In this document: positions 1-5,436 of the stretch, in pieces
Layout: each line of letters starts with the position of its first letter
Numbering within the stretch: the stretch's first letter is position 1
Source of the DNA: Methanothrix sp.
GTDB lineage: Archaea > Halobacteriota > Methanosarcinia > Methanotrichales > Methanotrichaceae
Reading direction: 5' to 3'
Assembly (NCBI GenBank): GCA_003162615.1
Contig: PMNG01000208.1
Location: forward strand, 1 to 8,139
DNA length: 8,139 nucleotides
Translations under genes and position numbers: made by a program
The notes under the pieces: generated by a model
Databases searched by the model: none
The model's input: the letters and a program-made list of their open reading frames with translations, nothing else
What the model was told of the DNA's origin: nothing

Positions 1-606
1 AAAAGAGATTTTGAAGAGGGGTACACTCTTTATTACAAGATCAAGGCTGCAGATAACATCTCTAACGCTAACTGGACTTATTTCATGGATTTTGGGGTCT
101 CCGGAGGGTACGAGTTGGTCCAGATAAACCGAGAGATTCCCGTTAAGGTTGATTCGTCTGCTGTGAGCATAGCCCGTGCCGACGTTTCTACCAAGCCGAG
201 CATAAACCTGAACGTAGCTAATCCCAGGGCGAACACTGTCAATGCAGTAACCATAGTTCCTTCTGCACCTGGAATCAGGTTCTCGCCCGACCAATACTAC
301 ATAGGCACTATGGACCCCGATGAGGTCTTTACCATAAGCTTCGGCATCGATTCTGATAATCCGGCCAAGCCTCTCAATAGTCCAGTCAACCTCAGCTTTT
401 CGGCGAAGTTCAAAAACGGAGATACCTGGCATGAATCAGGGACTTATGTTACCAGCTATACCCCTCCAAAAGATAATTCTGGGCAAAATGGCTACTTGTT
501 GCCGGCAGGCGCTGGTGCCCTGGTATTGTTAGCAGTTGGTGCCTATTTGTACAGGCGCAAGAAAATGTCGAACAAACAGGTGAAGAATGAATCCAGATCT
601 GCTTAA
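1..606 (+). CDS. S-layer-like (COG1361-type) membrane-anchored protein, 3' end only
   Basis: The frame is open from the first base, so this is the last 201 residues of a longer protein whose start lies off the window. The ATG at 85 is internal: the residues before it (…YTLYYKIKAADN…) read as normal beta-rich extracellular sequence. The visible part holds Ig-like/CARDB-like beta repeats of the kind seen in archaeal COG1361 proteins (NLNVANPRANTVNAVTIVPS, then a second block around PDEVFTISFGID). A proline-rich linker follows, then one C-terminal membrane helix (about residues 165-185, LLPAGAGALVLLAVGAYLY) with an RRKK stop-transfer cluster and a short cytoplasmic tail. The bulk therefore faces outside. 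It ends 14 nt before an ABC permease gene, suggesting one operon in which this protein is the extracytoplasmic partner of the transporter. That role is inferred; the family is judged by fold-like pattern, not by a catalytic motif. Confidence 0.8.
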   Translation, partial: KRDFEEGYTLYYKIKAADNISNANWTYFMDFGVSGGYELVQINREIPVKVDSSAVSIARADVSTKPSINLNVANPRANTVNAVTIVPSAPGIRFSPDQYYIGTMDPDEVFTISFGIDSDNPAKPLNSPVNLSFSAKFKNGDTWHESGTYVTSYTPPKDNSGQNGYLLPAGAGALVLLAVGAYLYRRKKMSNKQVKNESRSA

Positions 607-610
607 AGCA

Positions 611-615
611 GGAGG
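611..615 (+). promoter_or_regulatory. Shine-Dalgarno site for the ABC permease
   Basis: GGAGG sits 5 nt before the ATG at 621, just after the upstream gene's stop. It fixes the start of the permease and supports co-transcription with translation re-initiation. Confidence 0.8.
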
Positions 616-620
616 CCCAA

Positions 621-1844
621 ATGAAGCTGCCTGATATGCTTGAGTTCATAGCCGTTGGTTTTAAAGCTGACAGGTTCAAGACCCTCATGTCTTCCCTGGG
701 CATAATCATCGGCGTCATGGCTATAGTGGTGATGCTGTCTGTGGGGGAGGGATTGTACTCGGGCGTATCCTCGCAGTTCAGCACTCTCAACCTGGACGTA
801 ATACGGGTGATGCCGGGCACGTTCAACTTTGGCTCTAGCGCCCAACCTAGCTTTCGGACTCCACAAGAACCCGCCAAGTTCACAGACAAAGATACCAAAG
901 CCCTGGAGAACGTGGTAGGGATCAAGACGGTTGCACCCGAAACCTCGGCCAACGTAGTGATCCGCTTCCGGGATAAGAACTCCTCGGCTAGTCTCACGGG
1001 CGTAGAACCGAAGAAGGAAACTGATCTAAATAGCAAGATTGCACTGGGCCGATTCCTCACCGACTCGGATTACAAATCGATAGTCATAGGCAGCGGAATT
1101 TCAGATGGTCTCTTCCGGATGACTGTAACTCCAGGCAACAAGATAAGGCTTTATTATCAGGATCGATATATGGACTTCAAGGTGGTAGGAGTCCTCCAGG
1201 AGCAGCAGCAGACGTCTTTTGGGGGTCCTGGCAACAACCAAAATACCCAGATGTATATAACTCACAAGGCCATGAAGGAACTCCTGGGCAGGGAGAACTA
1301 CTATTATGGGTCTTTCCAGGTTACGGTCGAGGATCCATCGCAGGTGGATGACGTAATTGCCAGGATCAAAACGAATCTACAGAGGTACCACAAGAATGAG
1401 GCCTATGATGCGACAACCGCCAAGGATATGCTCTCATCGCTGTTGAGCATACTGACCATGGTCAAGTATGCCTTGGGCGGCATAGGAGCTATCTCCTTGG
1501 TCGTCGGTGGCATAGGAATTGCCAATGTCATGATGCTCACGGTAAAGGAACGGATTCGTGAGATAGGTGTCATGAAAGCTCTTGGTGCGACCATGCGGGA
1601 TATCAGGGTCCAATACCTGCTTGAGGCCGGAGTTCTAGGGATTGTAAGCAGCATAATCGGAATTACTTTAGGAGTAATCGTGTCCTTCGCTATTGGATCA
1701 CTGGCAGGCTTGCCTTCGGCTATAACGCCACAATCTATCGTAATAGGGATGCTATTCGGATCTTTGACGACTATCATAGCAGGCGTCTATCCAGCAAACA
1801 AGGCTGCAAAGCTGGACCCCATCGAGGCTCTCCGGGCAGAATAA
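621..1844 (+). CDS. MacB/FtsX-type ABC transporter permease
   Basis: A 407-residue permease of the MacB/LolCE/FtsX superfamily. Residues 22-42 form the first membrane helix. Residues 45-270 are the extracytoplasmic MacB periplasmic-core-like domain. Residues 284-306, 333-358 and 371-390 are the three helices of the FtsX domain. Diagnostic stretches are KERIREIGVMKALGA (309-323), the coupling segment that contacts the ATPase, and the C-terminal signature YPANKAAKLDPIEALRAE. Length is normal for the family. These permeases do not carry substrate through the membrane in the usual way; they couple cytoplasmic ATP hydrolysis to movements of the outer domain (mechanotransmission), for export or envelope processing. 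No ATPase gene lies in the window. Because the next gene downstream is convergent, the partner ATPase should lie upstream of the anchor protein or elsewhere. Substrate unknown. Confidence 0.93.
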   Translation: MKLPDMLEFIAVGFKADRFKTLMSSLGIIIGVMAIVVMLSVGEGLYSGVSSQFSTLNLDVIRVMPGTFNFGSSAQPSFRTPQEPAKFTDKDTKALENVVGIKTVAPETSANVVIRFRDKNSSASLTGVEPKKETDLNSKIALGRFLTDSDYKSIVIGSGISDGLFRMTVTPGNKIRLYYQDRYMDFKVVGVLQEQQQTSFGGPGNNQNTQMYITHKAMKELLGRENYYYGSFQVTVEDPSQVDDVIARIKTNLQRYHKNEAYDATTAKDMLSSLLSILTMVKYALGGIGAISLVVGGIGIANVMMLTVKERIREIGVMKALGATMRDIRVQYLLEAGVLGIVSSIIGITLGVIVSFAIGSLAGLPSAITPQSIVIGMLFGSLTTIIAGVYPANKAAKLDPIEALRAE

Positions 1845-1857
1845 CCTATTGGATAGG
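1845..1857. repeat. Small hairpin directly after the permease stop
   Basis: CCTAT (1845-1849) and ATAGG (1853-1857) form a 5-bp stem with a 3-nt loop immediately after the TAA. It is short, with no T-tract following at once, so a 3'-end processing or termination role is only possible. Confidence 0.3.
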
Positions 1858-1882
1858 GGACCAACTAGCGAGACCTCAGTCG

Positions 1883-1927
1883 ATAGGAGAAAAATAATTA
1901 AAAATTTTTAAAAAATAATTATCCTAT
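1883..1927. terminator. AT-rich convergent termination region
   Basis: ATAGGA (1883-1888) pairs with TCCTAT (1922-1927), enclosing TAATTA (1895-1900) and TAATTA (1916-1921) around an AAAAATTTTT core. T-runs occur on both strands, as T5 at 1905-1909 on the plus strand and A-runs at 1890-1894 and 1910-1915, which are T-runs on the minus strand. Archaeal polymerase stops at T-rich tracts. The region lies between the 3' ends of two convergent genes, so it probably ends both the permease and the symporter transcripts. Confidence 0.5.
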
Positions 1928-1928
1928 G

Positions 1929-2016
1929 AGGATTCCTAAAAACCCCGAAATCCTACTACGCCTTTATATATCATTTATAAAGACGTAAACCAAAATTGGA
2001 GGTTAATAGGAATCCT
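1929..2016. repeat. 88-bp segment bounded by a 16-bp imperfect inverted repeat
   Basis: AGGATTCCTAAAAACC (1929-1944) and GGTTAATAGGAATCCT (2001-2016) are inverted repeats matching at 14 of 16 positions, with a perfect 10-bp outer arm. Inside lies a second perfect stem, CTTTATA (1962-1968) with TATAAAG (1976-1982). No direct duplication is visible at the flanks, so a miniature transposable element is not demonstrated. A structured 3' UTR of either convergent transcript is the alternative. Confidence 0.5.
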
Positions 2017-2024
2017 TCTATTCC

Positions 2025-3611
2025 TTATTTTATCCCTTTGAAGCACTCCTCTAGGTGTTCCTGGCTGGGCGGCTTGGTCATCAGGCTCACTACTATGGTT
2101 GCCAGGATTGCCAGCGGGAATGCAACTATCAGCGGGTCGACAACAGGCCAGGGCATCTGAGTTATGAGGACGTCCCTGCCAATGAGCATCTTTGCTATTC
2201 CCAGAGGTGTAGACTCCGCCTTATGGATAAATAAGTACCAGAAGAGAGTTACTAATGATCCAGTGACCAGACCGGCTATTGCTCCGGCCTTCGTGGCCCG
2301 CTTCCAGTATAGGGCAGAAGTGTACATTGGTAGGAAAGAAGCAGCACACAACCCGAAGAATATAGCTGTCCCACGGGCGATTATGTTGCCGGGAAGTATG
2401 TATCCTAAAACTACCGCAATCAATACGGCCAAGGTAATGCCTATCCTTGTTATCAGGACCGAACCCTTGCCCTTCTTGCCTGTCAGAGTCTCGTAGATAT
2501 CCCTGCCCATTGCCGTTCCCTGCGCGTGAAACTGAGAGCTGGAAGTGGACATGGCCGCTGCCAGAAGGGTCAGCATGAAGACGTAGACGAACCAATCGGG
2601 CATGGCTGCGTTGATATAGAGGGGTATAATGCTGTCTGCATTTCCTCCCGCTACTGTCATGGCGATCTTGCCCTGAGTCTGCAGGAAATAGACGTTGGAT
2701 AGAGCGCCTACAACGAAGGCAACGCCGGTCATTGCCAGGATGAATATGCCTCCGATGATTACGCCGCGGTTAATCTCTCTGTTGGACTTGACCGTCATGA
2801 ACCTGATGACCAGTTGGGGCATAGCCAAAACACCGATTCCTACGCCCATGACAATCGTCGATATAAGAGTCCACCACCACGGGCTGCCTAAGGCTGGCAT
2901 TGACGTCCAGCCCGTATGCCCTTGGGCCGCTAGATTCTGTGGAACCATGGAGGCCATGTTCGTCAGAGCCTGGTGGGCTGCACTTATTCCTCCAAGGTGG
3001 GAGTAGGTCATGACCAGCAGTATGATCATGCCCACGAACATGATCGTTCCCTGCAAGGCATCGGTGTACATAACTCCCTTTAGCCCTCCCCAGATGACGT
3101 AAGCGGCAATTATCACTGTATATATCAACAATGCTACGTCAAAATTTATGTTTAGGGTTGTTTTAATAAACTGAGCTGCCCCGATTATGACAGCCGCTGC
3201 ATACATGGGCATGCCTACGAATATTACAAAACCGCTAAAATATTGAACGAACTTGCTGTCAAACCGCCTGGCCAATAGCTCGGGAAAAGTCATGGCTCCA
3301 AGGTTGTGTCCCATCTTCCTGGTGCGCTTTCCGTAGACTATGAAGGCCAGGAATATCCCGACGAAGATGTTGAGCAGGGTCAGCCACAACAGGGCCATGC
3401 CGTAAAGTCCTGCAGTTCCACCAAAGCCCACTATGGCAGACGTGCTGATGAATGTCGCTCCATAGCTCATGGCCATTATGTAAGGGTGGACCTTCCTGTC
3501 AGCCACCATGTAGCCTTCTGTGCCTTTGGTCGCTTTCCAGCCCCTGTAGCCAAGGTACATGGTGACTAGCAGATAGATCAAGACAATTACGTTAAGGAGA
3601 AGAAGATTCAT
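2025..3611 (-). CDS. Sodium:solute symporter (SSS family), large subunit
   Basis: A 528-residue integral membrane protein with about 13 hydrophobic segments, the standard SSS (SLC5/PutP-like) length and layout. The first helix (residues 4-22) is followed by the SSS-typical TEGYMVADRK loop (31-40). The TM2 region is AMSYGATFISTSAIVGFGG (47-65), GGLKGVMYTDALQG lies at 175-188, and the Ser/Thr-rich helix AAAMSTSSSQFHAQGTAMGRDIY (351-373) carries the usual Na2-site serines. The C-terminal tail (PPSQEHLEECFKGIK) is cytoplasmic. It uses a Na+ gradient to import a small organic solute. The closest style is the monocarboxylate/acetate-permease branch, but the substrate cannot be fixed from sequence. 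The ATG at 3611 follows the accessory gene by 5 nt, with GGGGTGTGATC upstream as the likely ribosome binding site, so the two genes form one operon. In a Methanothrix-like acetoclast, acetate uptake would be an attractive role; that is inference. Confidence 0.93.
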   Translation of the reverse strand: MNLLLLNVIVLIYLLVTMYLGYRGWKATKGTEGYMVADRKVHPYIMAMSYGATFISTSAIVGFGGTAGLYGMALLWLTLLNIFVGIFLAFIVYGKRTRKMGHNLGAMTFPELLARRFDSKFVQYFSGFVIFVGMPMYAAAVIIGAAQFIKTTLNINFDVALLIYTVIIAAYVIWGGLKGVMYTDALQGTIMFVGMIILLVMTYSHLGGISAAHQALTNMASMVPQNLAAQGHTGWTSMPALGSPWWWTLISTIVMGVGIGVLAMPQLVIRFMTVKSNREINRGVIIGGIFILAMTGVAFVVGALSNVYFLQTQGKIAMTVAGGNADSIIPLYINAAMPDWFVYVFMLTLLAAAMSTSSSQFHAQGTAMGRDIYETLTGKKGKGSVLITRIGITLAVLIAVVLGYILPGNIIARGTAIFFGLCAASFLPMYTSALYWKRATKAGAIAGLVTGSLVTLFWYLFIHKAESTPLGIAKMLIGRDVLITQMPWPVVDPLIVAFPLAILATIVVSLMTKPPSQEHLEECFKGIK

Positions 3612-3616
3612 CTAGA

Positions 3617-3805
3617 TCACACCCCTAGCTCCTTATCCTGCATCTCTTCCTCCTTCTCTTCCCAGGCGGCCTCCTCAGAGATCTCCTTCTCCTCGATCTC
3701 CCCGCCCTTGTTCCAGTTTGTTAAACCATAGATAACACACAAGAGCGTACTCAAAATGCACAGAAGATAGACGCCCCAGATCCACGGATCATTTATACCT
3801 AACAC
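3617..3805 (-). CDS. Symporter small accessory protein (62 aa)
   Basis: A 62-residue single-helix membrane protein. It starts VLGINDPWIWGVYLLCILS (initiator read as Met), with one membrane helix at about residues 8-27, the end-of-helix motif YGLTNWN, and then a Glu/Lys-rich, strongly acidic tail (31-62) likely to be helical in the cytoplasm. The DPWIW…LLCILS…YGLxNWN pattern is that of the small proteins encoded just before archaeal SSS symporters. The start is GTG at 3805, chosen because GGGAGGGAG lies 6 nt upstream (minus strand) and the conserved family block begins there. An in-frame ATG at 3898 would add 31 residues but has no ribosome binding site and extends into the leader. The stop is 5 nt before the symporter ATG, implying coupled expression and probably a stable complex with it. 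The exact role (stability, assembly or gating) is unknown. Confidence 0.82.
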   Translation of the reverse strand: MLGINDPWIWGVYLLCILSTLLCVIYGLTNWNKGGEIEEKEISEEAAWEEKEEEMQDKELGV

Positions 3806-3953
3806 AGTTAACTCCCTCCCTATAATGCTTACAGTGCCAAAGCGTTTTCTTTGGTCATCCTTCAAGATAACATGTTCCAGCATGTCATCGCGTAGCATGG
3901 TAAAACCGTTATCAAATAATAAAGGTAACGCTCGACATTAAAAGTGACAAATC
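3806..3953 (-). promoter_or_regulatory. Long 5' leader of the accessory protein/symporter operon
   Basis: If transcription starts about 25 nt downstream of the TATA-like box at 3978-3985, the mRNA has a leader of roughly 150 nt before the GTG at 3805. It includes a hairpin at 3866-3889 (ACATG 3870-3874 with CATGT 3881-3885, flanked by GAT/ATC after one mismatch). No known riboswitch was recognised. The transcription start is inferred, and a second AT-rich box at about 3918-3926 would give a shorter leader. Confidence 0.35.
3812..3820 (-). promoter_or_regulatory. Shine-Dalgarno site that decides the GTG start of the accessory protein
   Basis: On the minus strand this reads GGGAGGGAG, followed by 6 nt (TTAACT) and GTG. 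It is the strongest ribosome binding site in the window, and nothing comparable precedes the in-frame ATG at 3898. Confidence 0.75.
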
Positions 3954-3977
3954 TGGGATATACGAATATATGCAATA

Positions 3978-3985
3978 TATTTATA
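3978..3985 (-). promoter_or_regulatory. TATA-like box for the symporter operon
   Basis: The minus strand reads TTTAATATAAATATA across 3976-3990, with TATAAATA at 3978-3985, a good archaeal TATA match in a very AT-rich stretch (about 3958-4060). No other coding gene in this orientation lies between it and the accessory gene. Confidence 0.45.
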
Positions 3986-4076
3986 TTAAATTGTTAATAA
4001 GAATTACCTAAAGTTAACATATTCTATATATTCTCATTATAAAATAATAATTGAAGGGACGTGATAGTACGATAAT

Positions 4077-4712
4077 TTATTCGAGGTTCATCACTCCCTT
4101 CCCGTCCGCAACGTGCTTGACTTCTGTGGAGTTGGAATCTGATAGGCTCCAGATCATGGGCACTGCTTGACCTGGAACAAAGGCCTTGTCATATTTATCG
4201 CCGGTGTCCATCATCCTCTTGAACTCAATAATAGTGTAGCCGTTCTCTACTCTTCCACCATACTCCAGTATGTCGTTGGTTCCCCCTAACTCAGTATCAG
4301 GCACATGCGGGCCATAGTTGCCAGTTGAGTACTGGTCCTGCACGGTGACGTTTCCATCGTGAACATAGCCCAACACTATGTCTGCGTCCTTCATCCAGTC
4401 TGTTGGCTCGAAGCCGACGGCAATCCACCCGAGGGTTTTTGCCTTCATTGCAATGTACAGGTCCTGGGCGTCGTTCTTCCAGTAAACCTCAAAGGATCTG
4501 CCGGAACCTCCCACCTCAGTCATCGTCATGTTGCGGGAATACTCGCCATCGGAGATGATGCCGTCAGGCGTCCAAGTCTTGGTGACTTTTTGTTCGGTCA
4601 CATTTTTTGAGGCCGTCCTTGGCTGAACGCAGCCGGAGATGACGATGCCGGCCAAAATGAGAATCAGCAGCAGCTTTATTTTAGAATTTGATGCTATTGT
4701 TTCAATGAACAC
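4077..4712 (-). CDS. DOMON-domain lipoprotein, possible heme protein
   Basis: A 211-residue exported protein. Residues 11-27 are a hydrophobic signal segment ending in VISGC, so Cys28 is a likely lipid-anchored residue. Residues 45-210 form one DOMON beta-sandwich, seen from WTPDGIISDGEYS (47-59), LGWIAVGFEPTDWMKDADIVLGY (94-116), FKRMMDTGDKYD (164-175), IWSLSD (187-192) and the last-strand block KHVADGKGVMNL (199-210). In heme-b DOMON proteins such as the cytochrome domain of cellobiose dehydrogenase, the axial ligands are a Met after the GWxAxGF strand and a His near the C-terminal strand; Met107 and His200 fall at these places here. Heme binding, or alternatively sugar binding, is therefore possible but unproven. 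The start is GTG at 4712, with AGGGAG 8 nt upstream (4721-4726). It lies 120 nt after a thioredoxin-like gene on the same strand. The DOMON protein is extracytoplasmic and the thioredoxin is not, so direct partnership is unlikely. Confidence 0.85.
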   Translation of the reverse strand: MFIETIASNSKIKLLLILILAGIVISGCVQPRTASKNVTEQKVTKTWTPDGIISDGEYSRNMTMTEVGGSGRSFEVYWKNDAQDLYIAMKAKTLGWIAVGFEPTDWMKDADIVLGYVHDGNVTVQDQYSTGNYGPHVPDTELGGTNDILEYGGRVENGYTIIEFKRMMDTGDKYDKAFVPGQAVPMIWSLSDSNSTEVKHVADGKGVMNLE

Positions 4713-4821
4713 AAGTCGATCTCCCTAATACGTTGGTTCATACTCATGGATCTGGGTTCGGCTTTTTGAAGTCTTGCCCCGTTTGGATTGTCTGGTTCAC
4801 AGGAGTTGGATTTCGATGGTG

Positions 4822-4838
4822 GCATGACCGCTTCATGC
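4822..4838 (-). repeat. Hairpin spanning the thioredoxin stop codon
   Basis: GCATGA (4822-4827) and TCATGC (4833-4838) form a perfect 6-bp stem with a 5-nt loop. The stem contains the TGA stop of the thioredoxin-like gene. It may mark an mRNA 3' end or a processing point between this gene and the DOMON gene. No T-tract follows on the minus strand, so it is not a convincing terminator. Confidence 0.35.
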
Positions 4839-5222
4839 GTATCCTATGTTGTAGTCTATCGGAGTGGACCTTGAACCGCAATCCTTAGAGTACTCCAGAG
4901 CCTCTTCGGTTGTCTTTTTCAACAAAGTCGGGTAGATCTCTCCCACAATCTCCTGAACCGGACGTCCTCCACAAAAGAACTTGAAAGTCGGAGTTGCCAT
5001 GACACCGTACCTGCTGACTGCAAGAGGATTTCTTGTCACATCGATTCTTGCGAAGAGAATCTTATCCTTGAAATCCTCTGCGTATTTTTCGAAGTGAGGC
5101 ATCATGATCATACAATGAACACATAACTGATCGTAGAACATTACAACGACAGGCTTATCGCCCTTCTCAACCACCGCTTCCCAGCTAGTGTCGTCCAGAT
5201 CCATTACGCTTTTCTCAGCCAT
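4833..5222 (-). CDS. Thioredoxin-fold protein with CVHC active-site motif
   Basis: A 129-residue single thioredoxin domain. Residues 23-32 are the central strand (KPVVVMFYDQ), the redox motif is Cys34-Val-His-Cys37 instead of the classic CGPC, and the cis-proline is Pro78 in MATPTFKFF. The ARIDVTRN strand (58-65) and the C-terminal helix are also present. There is no signal peptide, so it is cytoplasmic. A CxHC motif resembles the more oxidising DsbA/PDI-like type, but the overall fold is a plain thioredoxin. Two further cysteines, Cys84 and Cys115, lie outside the motif. Expected role: thiol-disulfide exchange with protein partners; which reductase feeds it is unknown. ATG at 5222 is preceded by GGAGGA (5226-5231), a strong ribosome binding site. 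It is divergent from the SLC13-type permease gene and upstream of the DOMON gene. Confidence 0.9.
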   Translation of the reverse strand: MAEKSVMDLDDTSWEAVVEKGDKPVVVMFYDQLCVHCMIMMPHFEKYAEDFKDKILFARIDVTRNPLAVSRYGVMATPTFKFFCGGRPVQEIVGEIYPTLLKKTTEEALEYSKDCGSRSTPIDYNIGYA

Positions 5223-5367
5223 CTATCCTCCATTTATTTATTATGTCTTCGGAGCATTTAGGCTTTGCTGTCCAGAATTTGAAAACGAATGGCCTAGAGC
5301 ACTAAGCGGTTAATGAAGCTCTCATACGGATCTTTACCCAAATGGATTGCAAAAAGGCGATTCTATT

Positions 5368-5385
5368 GATATTGACGATATCGAC
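5368..5385 (+). repeat. Tandem 9-bp repeat, candidate operator
   Basis: GATATTGAC (5368-5376) is followed directly by GATATCGAC (5377-5385), identical at 8 of 9 positions and containing the palindrome CGATATCG (5376-5383). It ends about 20 nt before a TATA-like box, where archaeal activators commonly bind. If translation really began at the TTG at 5347 it would instead encode an odd DSIDIDDIDVD peptide. Confidence 0.35.
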
Positions 5386-5405
5386 GTGGACTATTATGCA
5401 TTGGC

Positions 5406-5413
5406 TTATATAC
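5406..5413 (+). promoter_or_regulatory. TATA-like box of the SLC13-type permease gene
   Basis: TTATATAC is centred 27 nt before the ATG at 5437. The usual archaeal TATA-to-start distance puts the transcription start at or within a few bases of that ATG, so the mRNA may be leaderless, in keeping with the lack of a Shine-Dalgarno site. Confidence 0.45.
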
Positions 5414-5436
5414 AAGAATGCCTGAGCAGGGCAGCG

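Larger units (their letters stand above)
5223..5436. promoter_or_regulatory. Divergent control region between the thioredoxin and permease genes
   Basis: This 214-nt stretch must hold promoters for both directions. On the plus strand it contains the tandem GATATTGAC/GATATCGAC repeat and a TATA-like box, listed separately. On the minus strand an AT-rich ATAATAAATAAAT sits right next to the thioredoxin ribosome binding site, and no convincing TATA box was found further upstream. A weak inverted repeat, AGAGC (5296-5300) with GCTCT (5318-5322), lies in the middle. Confidence 0.4.

Noticed and set aside
449..1060. Long minus-strand open frame opposite the anchor protein and permease
   Set aside because: It is the antisense shadow of two well-supported genes, has no recognisable domain and no ribosome binding site.
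3806..3898. 31-residue N-terminal extension of the symporter accessory protein from ATG 3898
   Set aside because: No ribosome binding site precedes this ATG, the family block begins at the GTG with a strong Shine-Dalgarno site, and the extension covers a leader hairpin.
5296..5322. AGAGC/GCTCT inverted repeat as an operator in the divergent promoter region
   Set aside because: Only 5 bp with a 17-nt spacer, expected often by chance.
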